A DNA stretch of 64,000 nucleotides from Bacillota bacterium (GTDB taxonomy: Bacteria; Bacillota; Negativicutes; Sporomusales; CTSoil-080), in contig JAGGAC010000003.1 in NCBI GenBank assembly GCA_017889635.1, positions 1 to 64,000 on the forward strand, given 5' to 3'. This document shows positions 1 to 7,311 of this stretch, piece after piece; position 1 is the first letter of the stretch; each line of letters opens with the position of its first letter. Position numbers and translations under genes: made by a program. The notes under the pieces are model-generated. The model was given only the letters and a program-made list of their open reading frames with translations, was not told the DNA's origin and made no database searches.

Positions 1-102
1 TGGCTAGCTTTGCTGTTCCCTAACATGCATTTTGCATAACCTTCGAATAATTCGCTTGACTTTTCTTAGCAGGTTTAAATTTCACCTAAATAAGCCGGTC
101 TT

Positions 103-126
103 GGTGCTGCTGTTGTCTGCAGCACC
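103..126. other. Inverted repeat in the 5' leader of the first gene
   Basis: GGTGCTGC and GCAGCACC form a perfect 8-bp stem around an 8-nt loop, 30 bases before the first start codon. No T-run follows, so it is more likely a leader hairpin or operator than a terminator. Nothing else is recognisable in bases 1-156. Confidence 0.4.
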
Positions 127-156
127 AGAGCCGTGCGAATTTAGGGGGGAATATAT

Positions 157-375
157 ATGAGTGACAAAGGCATAAATGATGCGCTTAATATAATGACTGA
201 TTTTGAGCGTGGTTATTATTATGCAAAACAAAGGAATGAAGAATTGGCTAATACTTTGCCAGAACTCTTGGAATTGGCAGAGGTGTTTACCGAAGTTAAA
301 GGAGAAAACGCTGAACTAGCAAGGGGGATGGCGGCTTATTACGCCGAACAGGCGCGGATGGCGAGAAAAAAGTGA
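157..375 (+). CDS. Small hypothetical protein, 72 aa
   Basis: I do not recognise this family. It encodes a 72-residue, soluble, probably helical protein rich in Glu and Ala, with an aromatic patch (RGYYYAK) near residue 20 and a basic C-terminus (MARKK). No signal peptide, membrane segment or cysteine is visible. The ATG follows a strong ribosome binding site (TAGGGGGGA, about 6 bases upstream). It stands alone, with a terminator-like hairpin about 200 bases downstream. Confidence 0.6.
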   Translation: MSDKGINDALNIMTDFERGYYYAKQRNEELANTLPELLELAEVFTEVKGENAELARGMAAYYAEQARMARKK

Positions 376-571
376 AGGAAAATGGGATATGCCCGTACTT
401 GATATGTTCTCATAGACGTCCAAAAGTGGGGGCGGAGTATTAAATGTTGTTGGAGATTATAGTGTAGCAGTTTAAGGTTGCTGGTTCAAACTGACTCGAT
501 TGTGATAGTCGATTTTGATATTTTAATGCTTACAATAGTCGGTAATTTAATACTGTGGAGAATATAAAAAG

Positions 572-608
572 TGCTTTGACCTTGATGGTCGAAGCATTTA
601 TTCTTCTT
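572..608 (+). terminator. Terminator-like hairpin
   Basis: TGCTTTGACC pairs with GGTCGAAGCA (10 bp, one G-T pair, 5-nt loop), followed by TTTATTCTTCTT. Confidence 0.55.
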
Positions 609-776
609 AAAAGATAAGAACTGGGCTATTTTATTCTCTTCTATTTCTTCAAGAACCTCATATAAGTCATCTACTTAAAATACGGGTAAATTTTCTTGCA
701 TGTAAAGCGATCTAATTTTGTATGATATAGGGGGCTTTTCAGGTTGTTTATGGTGTGCGTTTTTCTAGTCTCATTT

Positions 777-797
777 ATTATCGGATTTTCCGATAAT
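777..797. promoter_or_regulatory. Perfect inverted repeat upstream of the methyltransferase operon
   Basis: ATTATCGGA and TCCGATAAT are perfect 9-base arms around TTT, ending 129 bases before the first methyltransferase start. No T-run follows it. It may be an operator or a leader hairpin; the regulator is unknown. Confidence 0.45.
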
Positions 798-926
798 CGT
801 AAACGTAATAAACCGTTTCCTTAAATGTGAAATTAATGCTACGATAAATATCGATGAATCGATAACCATGTTATCAGTTTATAGTGAAATGCGTCAATAT
901 TCAAAAAACAACGAAGGGAAATAATT

Positions 927-1934
927 ATGAAGTGTAATATGGATACTTGGAAAAATGATCTTATTGCATCAGGGCGTGTAGCTGCATTGCCGATTATGAC
1001 TTACCCAGGCCTAGAACTGTCAGGTAAGAAACTGATGGATATAGTCCGTAAGGGTGAAGATCAAGCTGTCTGTATTGAAAGTCTAGCTAAACGTTACAAC
1101 TCAGTTGCGGCAGTGACTGTAATGGATTTATCGGTTGAGGCCGAAGCTTTTGGCAGTAACGTGAAATATTCAGAAACAGAAGTTCCTACAGTCATTGGTC
1201 ATATGGTTACTGATATGAAAGATGCCGAAGCCTTAAGAGTACCAGCTGTTGGTGTAGGTCGAACGACTGCATATCTGAAAGCTACGGAATTAGCTGTTGC
1301 AAGGATTACTGACAGACCCGTTTTTGGCGGGATTATTGGGCCATTTTCTTTAGCAGGACGTCTTATGGATATGACAGCTATAATGGTTGCGATGATGAGA
1401 CAATCAGACACTGTAACCATAGTCTTGGAAAAGTGTGCAGCGTTTCTGGTTGAGTATGCAAAAGCTATTAAAGGTGCTGGAGCTAATGGTATAGTAATTG
1501 CGGAACCGGCCGCAGGGTTATTATCACCAAAACAATGTGATAAGTTTTCTTCTTGTTATGTAAAACAAATAGTTGACGCCGTTCAAGATGAGAATTTTAT
1601 GATTGTCCTTCATAACTGTGGTAAAACTGTAAAATTGGTAGACTCGATGGTTTCAACCGGTGCCGCTGCATATCACATTGGCAATGCTGTATCTATGACT
1701 GACATTATGCCGCAAATGCCAAGTGGTAAATTGGTTATGGGCAACATTAATCCATCTGGGACTTTCCGTATCGGTACGGTTGAGCAAATGGTAGAAGAGG
1801 TTAATGGTTTATTAGACGAGATGAGCGACTACAATAATTTTGTGCTTTCTTCAGGTTGCGATATACCGCCTGGAACGCCGTTAGACAATATTGATGCTTT
1901 TTTTGCGACGTTAGAAAAATATAATAATAAATAG
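927..1934 (+). CDS. UroD-family methylcobamide methyltransferase (MtaA/MtbA type)
   Basis: This 335-residue protein belongs to the uroporphyrinogen decarboxylase superfamily branch that transfers methyl groups between a corrinoid protein and a thiol or other acceptor. The zinc-site pattern of that branch is visible: His229-Asn-Cys231 (LHNCGKT) and Cys311 (SSGCDIPPGTP). True UroD enzymes lack this HxC pair. It opens an operon with a second UroD-family protein and a corrinoid protein, so it probably moves a methyl group on or off that corrinoid protein in the cytoplasm. The ribosome binding site is GAAGGGAA. The methyl donor and acceptor cannot be told from sequence. Confidence 0.85.
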   Translation: MKCNMDTWKNDLIASGRVAALPIMTYPGLELSGKKLMDIVRKGEDQAVCIESLAKRYNSVAAVTVMDLSVEAEAFGSNVKYSETEVPTVIGHMVTDMKDAEALRVPAVGVGRTTAYLKATELAVARITDRPVFGGIIGPFSLAGRLMDMTAIMVAMMRQSDTVTIVLEKCAAFLVEYAKAIKGAGANGIVIAEPAAGLLSPKQCDKFSSCYVKQIVDAVQDENFMIVLHNCGKTVKLVDSMVSTGAAAYHIGNAVSMTDIMPQMPSGKLVMGNINPSGTFRIGTVEQMVEEVNGLLDEMSDYNNFVLSSGCDIPPGTPLDNIDAFFATLEKYNNK

Positions 1935-1966
1935 TGTCTAGTAGGAGATATAGTGGAGGGGACTAT

Positions 1967-3073
1967 ATGAGTAAAACGGAACTTTATAATGTTCATTTAG
2001 AGCGTATTAAAAAGGCTATTGCTCTTGAAAAAACAGATCGAGTACCAGTAATACCGGTAGGAAATTCATTTTGTGCCAATCATTTGGGAGTAAGTTTGGC
2101 TGATTTTGCCATGAATAATGAGTTGGCGGCTGACACTATGTTAAAGTCATTTTCCTCACTAGGCGATATTGATGGTATGCAGCAACCAGTATTTAGCCCG
2201 TACTTACTTTCTTATCAATGGCTATCTAAAGTAAGGATTCCGGGAATCGATTTGCCGAAAGATGTTCCATGGCAGGTAGCTGAAGCCGAAATGATGACTG
2301 TTGACGATTATGATGTAATTATTAATAAAGGATATAATACATTTTTTAAAGACTTCTTAAAAAATAGACTTGATAATTTAGAAGAAAAAGTTAATCCTGT
2401 GTTTGCTTACACGCCTCAGGCCATTGAAAATTGTAAAAAAGAAGGCTTAGTAACCCTTTCGCCGATCGTTTGCTGTATTCCTTATGAGGTTTTTTGTGGT
2501 GGTCGGACTATGGTTAAATTTATGCGCGATTTGTTTAGATTGTCTGATAAAGTTCAGGCGGCTATGGATATTGCGATGGACGATATTGTAGAAAGTACCA
2601 GACAAGTTTTGCGGGCTATGAAACCGACTGGGGCATGGGTTGGAGGCTGGCGTGGCGCTAGTGAGTTCTTATCTCCGAAGGTATGGAACAGATTTGAGTG
2701 GCCATATTTTAAACGGATGGTAGAAGTGGTGCTGGAGGAAAATGTGATTCCGGTATTACATATTGATTCAAATTGGGAACGTGATTTAGAAAAATTCCTT
2801 GAGTTGCCCAAAGGGAAATGTATTTTTTCCTCGGATCATGCAACGAATATTTATAAAGTTAAGGAAGTTTTGGGAGATCATATGTGTATTATGGGCGATG
2901 TCCCAGCAGCCTTGACTTCATTGGGAACGCCAGACGAAGTATATAATTATAGCACTAAATTGATAAATGAGATCGGGCCTAAAGGTTTTATCCTTTCATC
3001 CGGTTGTGATATTCCGTTTAATGCCAAACCAGAAAATGTGAAGGCCATGATAGCAGCCGTGACTGATAAATAA
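1967..3073 (+). CDS. UroD-family protein, probable substrate-side methyltransferase
   Basis: This 368-residue protein is a second member of the UroD-like methyltransferase family. Where the preceding gene has HxC it has His265-Ile-Asp267 (LHIDSNW), but it keeps the C-terminal Cys347 (SSGCDIP). The changed ligand suggests a different substrate or metal site, as expected if one enzyme demethylates the substrate and the other unloads the corrinoid. I chose the ATG at 1967 because GGAGGGG ends six bases before it; an in-frame start at 1934 has no such site. The operon order (two methyltransferases then corrinoid protein) fits O-, N- or S-demethylation systems of acetogens. The substrate is unknown. 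Confidence 0.8.
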   Translation: MSKTELYNVHLERIKKAIALEKTDRVPVIPVGNSFCANHLGVSLADFAMNNELAADTMLKSFSSLGDIDGMQQPVFSPYLLSYQWLSKVRIPGIDLPKDVPWQVAEAEMMTVDDYDVIINKGYNTFFKDFLKNRLDNLEEKVNPVFAYTPQAIENCKKEGLVTLSPIVCCIPYEVFCGGRTMVKFMRDLFRLSDKVQAAMDIAMDDIVESTRQVLRAMKPTGAWVGGWRGASEFLSPKVWNRFEWPYFKRMVEVVLEENVIPVLHIDSNWERDLEKFLELPKGKCIFSSDHATNIYKVKEVLGDHMCIMGDVPAALTSLGTPDEVYNYSTKLINEIGPKGFILSSGCDIPFNAKPENVKAMIAAVTDK

Positions 3074-3110
3074 TAAACGGTAACTAATATAGATAGTGGA
3101 GGTAGAAAAA

Positions 3111-3737
3111 ATGGAAAAAATTAATCTTGTAGATGCATTGTCAGAACTGGACGAAGATCTTGTTGTGAAGGGTGTAAAGTCACAATTAGCGGAGAATGTA
3201 CCTGCAATAGAAATACTGGGGCAGCTTCAAAAAGGTATGGAAAAGGTAGGTAAATTCTATGAGGAAGGGGAATACTACCTGTCTGAGCTTATTATGTCGG
3301 CAGATATTTTTTCATCGGTAGCTGATTTGCTCAAAGCTAATATGGCTCAAGGGGCTGAACTTGAAACCCATGGAACTATAGTATTGGGCACAGTTAAAGA
3401 TGATATTCATGATATCGGTAAGAACATAGTAGCAACGATTTTAGGCTGTAATGGCTACAAAGTAGTTGATGTTGGCGTGGATGTACCAATCGAAAAATTT
3501 GTGGAAGCAGTAAAAGAACACAAACCGCAGGTAGTTGGAATGTGTTGTTTGTTGACTACTGCTTTTGATGCGATGAAAGATACCGTTGCTGCCGTAAAAG
3601 CCGAAAATTCAGCGGTGAAGATACTTATTGGTGGTGGCCCGTGTGATAATAATGTGGCAAAGTATTGCTCGGCAGATTATTATTGCAAAACAGCTTATGA
3701 TGCAGTTACCCTTATGGAAGGACAATGTAAAGCCTAA
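3111..3737 (+). CDS. Corrinoid (B12-binding) methyl carrier protein
   Basis: This 208-residue protein carries the methyl group on a cobamide between the two methyltransferases encoded upstream. Residues about 1-85 match the helical cap of methionine-synthase-like corrinoid proteins. Residues about 88-208 form the Rossmann-like B12 domain, with Asp98-x-His100-x-x-Gly103 supplying the lower-ligand histidine, then MCCLLTT and IGGGPCDN. The length is typical of MtaC/MtbC-type proteins. The ATG at 3111 sits after GTGGAGG; an upstream GTG at 3096 overlaps that site and is less likely. Such proteins need ATP-dependent reductive activation, and the only local activase is a stub (3941-4138). Confidence 0.92.
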   Translation: MEKINLVDALSELDEDLVVKGVKSQLAENVPAIEILGQLQKGMEKVGKFYEEGEYYLSELIMSADIFSSVADLLKANMAQGAELETHGTIVLGTVKDDIHDIGKNIVATILGCNGYKVVDVGVDVPIEKFVEAVKEHKPQVVGMCCLLTTAFDAMKDTVAAVKAENSAVKILIGGGPCDNNVAKYCSADYYCKTAYDAVTLMEGQCKA

Positions 3738-3787
3738 CAGACTAACGTTAATCACCGTTGAACCCACGAGTGATGTGGGAGGAGATT

Positions 3788-3817
3788 ATGTGCAAGGTTT
3801 CTATAGTATTCGTATGA
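3788..3817 (+). other. Nine-codon mini-ORF with strong ribosome binding site
   Basis: GTGGGAGGAGATT precedes ATG and nine codons (MCKVSIVFV, then TGA), ending just before a terminator. It could be a leader peptide, the stub of a deleted gene, or chance. It is too short to judge. Confidence 0.25.
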
Positions 3818-3825
3818 TTGGTTAG

Positions 3826-3857
3826 CATAGCCTCTCAGGAGTGAGAGGCTATGTTTT
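3826..3857 (+). terminator. Rho-independent terminator of the methyltransferase operon
   Basis: CATAGCCTCTCA and TGAGAGGCTATG are perfect 12-base arms around GGAG, followed by TTTTG. Confidence 0.8.
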
Positions 3858-3940
3858 GTATCTTATTAAAATAAGTCTTACCAAAATAATTAGTGTTTGA
3901 GAAAGTACTAGGTAGTTACTACCTTGTGTAGGAGGATACT

Positions 3941-4138
3941 ATGAACACAAAGTTGAAAAGTAATCTGTTTAAAACTTTTGTTCAAAATGATGATAAAGTT
4001 ATTACATGCTTGGGGGACAAAACTGTATTGCAAGCTATTAGTGAGTCTGGATTATTGGTTGAGGCTAATTGCGGCGGGCGTGGAGTAGGCATTAAATTAA
4101 CTGGACGAAGGGGAGGAAAATGCGGACGATTATTTTAG
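3941..4138 (+). pseudogene. Truncated ferredoxin head of a corrinoid-activating protein
   Basis: The 65-residue reading frame has a good ribosome binding site (TAGGAGGATACT-ATG) and starts like the N-terminal [2Fe-2S] domain of corrinoid reductive activases. The part that resembles it is ...TVLQAISESGLLVEANCGGRGVG. In intact proteins CGGRGVCGKC continues through the cluster loop and is followed by roughly 500 residues with an ASKHA ATPase fold. Here the sequence breaks exactly at the second cluster cysteine, reads about 15 unrelated residues, and ends inside the next gene. I infer an internal deletion that fused the activase head to the DUF1638 gene. A genuine short protein is less likely because the cluster cysteines are missing. 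Confidence 0.65.
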
Positions 4139-4806
4139 CTTGTCAGACCTTGCGGCGGGAAATAAGCCTGGTCTTAGAGCAGACTAAGGTAAAATATCCA
4201 GTTGTATATATTGAGTCAGGACTGCATAATGATCCGGCGGCTCTACGCAAAAGAATTCAAGAACAGCTTGATATGTTCGATAATATTGATGTGGTATTGT
4301 TGGTATTTGGTTTTTGCGGGAATGGGTTGGCTGGCATAAAGTCTGAGAAGTTCAAATTGGTTATTCCAAAAATTCATGATTGTATTCCGATGCTGTTAGG
4401 ATCTGCAGAAAAACGCAAGGCGCTTTCTGATGAAATGGGCACTTATTTTTTAACGCAGGGTTGGCTGGATTATGAGAAAAATATAATATGGGAATATGAA
4501 CGCTGTCTAAAACGTCATGGTGAGAACCGCACCCAAAAGGTTATGAATACTATGTTAGGGCATTATAAGCGCTTGCTGATCATTGACACGGGGGCATATC
4601 AGCTTGAAGAAATTATTCCGCGCACTAAGGAGTTTGCCAGACAGGTTGGATTACAACATGAAGTTCGCAAAGGCTCGCTAAGACTCATCGTAAAATTATT
4701 TATGGGAGAATGGGATGATGAAATGCTGGTGCTCGAACCTGGCGAAGAAATTACAATTACAGCTATATCTGATGACGGCAGTGCTGTAAGCCATAGTCAA
4801 ATTTAG
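4120..4806 (+). CDS. DUF1638-family protein
   Basis: This 228-residue protein resembles the DUF1638 family, which often neighbours corrinoid methyltransferase genes and has no established reaction. Features are an N-terminal ILACQTLRREI strand-helix, the motif VLLVFGFCGNGLAG, a conserved KIHDCIPMLLGS segment, and LIIDTGAYQLEE. Cys and His in these motifs suggest a metal or cofactor site, which is inference. The ATG follows GGGGAGGAAA and overlaps the end of the activase remnant by 19 bases, so it may be transcribed from the promoter that once served the activase. A bidirectional terminator follows. Confidence 0.75.
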   Translation: MRTIILACQTLRREISLVLEQTKVKYPVVYIESGLHNDPAALRKRIQEQLDMFDNIDVVLLVFGFCGNGLAGIKSEKFKLVIPKIHDCIPMLLGSAEKRKALSDEMGTYFLTQGWLDYEKNIIWEYERCLKRHGENRTQKVMNTMLGHYKRLLIIDTGAYQLEEIIPRTKEFARQVGLQHEVRKGSLRLIVKLFMGEWDDEMLVLEPGEEITITAISDDGSAVSHSQI

Positions 4807-4926
4807 CGTATTAAATTGAAATACAATATATCATTGAGAATGAGACTTTTGAAAAATGGCTATAGAAAATTAAAGGGTTATTTCGTAAGCGCTGTAATGA
4901 GCGGTTACGTCGTTTGGTTAATTAAT

Positions 4927-4976
4927 AAATAGAAGTCTTCGACTCTAGCACAAGCAAGAGTTGAAGACTTCTATTT
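4927..4976. terminator. Bidirectional terminator between convergent genes
   Basis: Two 20-base arms (4927-4946 and 4957-4976, one G-T pair) with a 10-nt loop and A/T tracts on both sides lie between the DUF1638 gene and the reverse-strand LysR gene. The right arm overlaps the LysR stop codon. Confidence 0.85.
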
Positions 4977-5892
4977 ATTTGAATTCGTCAAGGTTGTTGA
5001 ATCTTGGTATTTCGATTTGATTGAGTTCCCGCAAAAAGAGTGGAATAGCTGGATTGTTATTAGATGTTTTCCAAACCACTACCACGCTGAGGTAGTGGTC
5101 GTCACCAACGAAATCGACGAAGCTAAGGTTAGAACTAGCAATGAACTTCATAAAGTAAGGTAATATAGCTACGCCTAAGCCTGCTTGAATCATCAAAAGA
5201 ATGGTCTCGTGAAGTTCAGGTTGACAAATCATGTTGGGGACAAAGTTGCGTTTGGCACATAGTTCGTAAGTAACATATACTGGCATGGGCGCAACAATGG
5301 GGGACAAACTGATGAATGATTCATTAGCCATTTCTGACAAGTCAATTTCCTTATTGTTGGCAAGCAGATGATTGTGGGGCATAACAACGCTAAGTTTGTC
5401 TTTATAGACGGATCGCGAAGTTAGGCCGGGGACGTTATTGATGGCAAAAGAGATGGTTAGTCCAAGGTCGATATCGTTGTTGAGCAGTGCTTTGTTGAGT
5501 TCTTCCCAGTAAAGGCAGTTTAACTGTAAAGCAATATTGGGGTATCTGTTACAGTAATTGGATATAACCTGTGGCAGAAAGTAGCCAACAGTTGATTCGA
5601 GAAAGCCCACGCGCAGGTTGCCGGCAACGCCGGCAGCCGTACGTCGGGTTTTATTGATAGCTTCTTCTGATTTTGCCAGTATGGCATAGGCTTCTTTGAG
5701 AAATACTTCGCCGGCAGCGGTAAGTTCGACCTTATGGGTGGTGCGAACAAATAGTTGGACCTTCAATTGTTTTTCTAAGTCAGCGACATGCTGGCTTACC
5801 GTCGACTGAGTAAGATAAAGATGCCTGGCGGCTTCGGTGAAGTTGAGCCGTTCGGCTACACAAGTAAAACTGCGTAATTGACGGTCGTCCAT
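4975..5892 (-). CDS. LysR-family transcriptional regulator
   Basis: This 305-residue regulator has the LysR N-terminal winged helix-turn-helix at residues 1-60 (RQLRSFTCVAERLNFTEAARHLYLTQSTVSQHVADLEKQL). A periplasmic-binding-like effector domain covers about 90-295. The length is normal. The ribosome binding site is GGAGGAAAAA before the ATG. It reads away from the arabinose region and towards the methyltransferase operon, separated from the latter by a terminator. LysR proteins commonly control divergent genes, which here would be those starting after 5893. The effector is unknown. Confidence 0.9.
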   Translation of the reverse strand: MDDRQLRSFTCVAERLNFTEAARHLYLTQSTVSQHVADLEKQLKVQLFVRTTHKVELTAAGEVFLKEAYAILAKSEEAINKTRRTAAGVAGNLRVGFLESTVGYFLPQVISNYCNRYPNIALQLNCLYWEELNKALLNNDIDLGLTISFAINNVPGLTSRSVYKDKLSVVMPHNHLLANNKEIDLSEMANESFISLSPIVAPMPVYVTYELCAKRNFVPNMICQPELHETILLMIQAGLGVAILPYFMKFIASSNLSFVDFVGDDHYLSVVVVWKTSNNNPAIPLFLRELNQIEIPRFNNLDEFK

Positions 5893-5951
5893 TTTTTCCT
5901 CCGCGTTTATTTTAAATTAAATTATACATAAAAGTTTTAGCTTAGAACAGC

Positions 5952-5987
5952 TATTGCTTATCTGATTTTGCGATTATAAAAATAAAA
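5952..5987. repeat. 36-base direct repeat, copy 1
   Basis: It begins TATTGCTTATCTGATTTTGC and ends in AATAAAA. It matches copy 2 at 6046-6081 at all but three positions, with starts 94 bases apart. It could be a pair of regulator sites (LysR or ROK) or a local duplication. Confidence 0.7.
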
Positions 5988-6045
5988 AGGCTTAACTTCA
6001 TTAGGATTATATAAAAAAAGTGTAGTAGTAGTGTATGATAGCCAA

Positions 6046-6081
6046 TATTGCTTATCAGATTTTACGATTACAAAAATAAAA
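6046..6081. repeat. 36-base direct repeat, copy 2
   Basis: This is the second copy of the repeat at 5952-5987. Its left flank, ATAGCCAATATTGC (6038-6051), recurs exactly at 10274-10287 upstream of araB. Confidence 0.7.
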
Positions 6082-6169
6082 CCAGCTAAACAAGGTAGGC
6101 TAATTTTAAAGATGTAAAAAAAAATTCGAGTTGTAAATTATTAGCAGGAAAATTATGCGGCCTGTCGTA

Positions 6170-6215
6170 ATGTTTAATATATTAAATTTAATATTAAATT
6201 TAATATATTAAACAT
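6170..6215. promoter_or_regulatory. 46-base perfect palindrome, candidate arabinose operator
   Basis: Two 23-base arms are exactly complementary with no spacer, and the sequence consists almost only of A and T. Its centre, AAATTTAATATTAAATTT, is identical to the centre of the palindrome at 10359-10398 upstream of araB. Both stand in front of arabinose transcription units, and the ROK regulator gene lies between them, so a shared operator is the natural reading. No T-run and little GC in the stem argue against a terminator. Confidence 0.65.
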
Positions 6216-6279
6216 ACAGAATTGTAAAAGAATTGATTATGGTGCATAGTGGAGCTTAGATAATTCAAGGAGATGAAAA

Positions 6280-6360
6280 ATGGAGTATGGTGACGTTGAG
6301 AAAATTGCTGTGAATACTATCCGAACCTTATCCAGTGATGCAATTGAGAAGGCTGTTTAG
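6280..6360 (+). pseudogene. Truncated N-terminus of a transketolase gene
   Basis: An ATG with the ribosome binding site AAGGAGATGAAAA opens a 26-codon frame (begins MEYGDVEKIAVNTIRTLSSD, then AIEKAV and stop). The segment VNTIRTLSxDAIEKA is the conserved N-terminus of transketolases, where NSGHPG should come next; instead a stop codon follows. Transketolase genes are common members of arabinose operons because the pathway yields xylulose 5-phosphate. I infer that nearly all of the gene was deleted, leaving promoter, ribosome binding site and head. The match is from memory of the family and needs an alignment. Confidence 0.65.
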
Positions 6361-6398
6361 CAGGGAGTTTAGATTAAAAATGATTTGAGGTGAAGCTT

Positions 6399-7292
6399 TT
6401 GGCAGGAGTTATCATTAGAGAAATCCGACATGTAAACTATGGCCGGTGTATAGAAATGTCAAACGGTGAGGTGGATTTAATTGTTACTGTTGACTGCGGG
6501 CCAAGAATTATCCGGTTTGGCTTAAATGGAAAGGAAAACGAATTTTGTGAATCTGATGCTGAAGGATCAGCAACATATGGAAACGAGTTGTGGTATACAC
6601 GAGGAGGACACCGCTTCTGGCACAGTCCTGAAAGCTTTCCTCGTACTTATATAGCTGATAATCAACCGGTTGAGTATCAGGTGATTGATCAAGGAATACG
6701 GGTAATTCAGCAATCTGAACCATGGACGCAAATTCAAAAGATGATGGAGATTAGTTTATCGCCGCAAAATAACATCGTTAATATTAAGCATCGTTTGGTG
6801 AACAAAAATGCCTGGCCGGTAAAGTTAGCAGCCTGGGCGATTACCGTTATGGCGGTTGGCGGGAAGGAAATTATACCTAATCCGCAAAGAGACACCGGAC
6901 TTCTGCCTAATAGAACAGTAGCTTTATGGCCGTATAGTAAAATGAACGATTCCCGTATTTGCTGGGGTGATCTGTTTACAATTTTAGCTCAAAATCCCAA
7001 GATGAAAGAGCCGTTTAAATTTGGCGTTTCCAATGAAGCGGGTTGGGCAGCTTATGTGAATCATGGCAATTTATTTATTAAGCGTTATGTCCATAAGCTG
7101 GGTGCAGAATATCCTGATTTCGGTGTTTCTTATGAAACTTATACAACCGATTTTATGTTAGAGATGGAAAGTTTATCGCCGCTTGTTCTTCTGGAGCCTG
7201 AGGCTGAACTGGAACATGAAGAGGAATGGGAACTAATTGCCGGGGTAGATTTCACGGCAGCGGTGGATAGGCTTTTTCCTAACCAGAACTAA
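6399..7292 (+). CDS. Galactose-mutarotase-like protein (DUF4380-like)
   Basis: This roughly 297-residue soluble beta-rich protein resembles the DUF4380 / aldose-1-epimerase-like fold. Visible features are an N-terminal [14 protein letters not shown], a [11 protein letters not shown] motif with a likely substrate-binding His, and [22 protein letters not shown] near the C-terminus. I prefer a TTG start at 6399 because GAGGTGA lies 5 bases upstream; a GTG at 6390 overlaps that site. It precedes araA by only 19 bases, so a role in handling arabinose or arabinoside anomers is likely by context. The exact sugar is not visible. Confidence 0.7.
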   Translation: MAGVIIREIRHVNYGRCIEMSNGEVDLIVTVDCGPRIIRFGLNGKENEFCESDAEGSATYGNELWYTRGGHRFWHSPESFPRTYIADNQPVEYQVIDQGIRVIQQSEPWTQIQKMMEISLSPQNNIVNIKHRLVNKNAWPVKLAAWAITVMAVGGKEIIPNPQRDTGLLPNRTVALWPYSKMNDSRICWGDLFTILAQNPKMKEPFKFGVSNEAGWAAYVNHGNLFIKRYVHKLGAEYPDFGVSYETYTTDFMLEMESLSPLVLLEPEAELEHEEEWELIAGVDFTAAVDRLFPNQN

Positions 7293-7311
7293 ACTAATTG
7301 GAGGGTGTAAT

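Larger units (their letters stand above)
376..926. other. 551-base intergenic stretch
   Basis: No convincing gene is visible. The stretch holds a terminator-like hairpin at 572-608 and a perfect inverted repeat at 777-797 in the leader of the methyltransferase operon. A reverse-strand open stretch near 596-676 has coding-like composition but no start codon. Confidence 0.5.
5893..6279. other. Intergenic regulatory stretch between LysR and the arabinose region
   Basis: This AT-rich stretch of about 390 bases has no intact gene. It holds a 36-base imperfect direct repeat (5952-5987 and 6046-6081), a 46-base perfect palindrome (6170-6215) and a strong ribosome binding site that leads into the transketolase stub. 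Confidence 0.6.

Noticed and set aside
480-500. GGTTCAAAC resembling a tRNA T-loop
   Set aside because: No acceptor, D or anticodon stems can be formed around it.
596-676. Reverse-strand open stretch reading VDDLYEVLEEIEENKIAQF
   Set aside because: It looks coding in composition but has an upstream stop and no start codon; at most an antitoxin-like remnant, not supportable.
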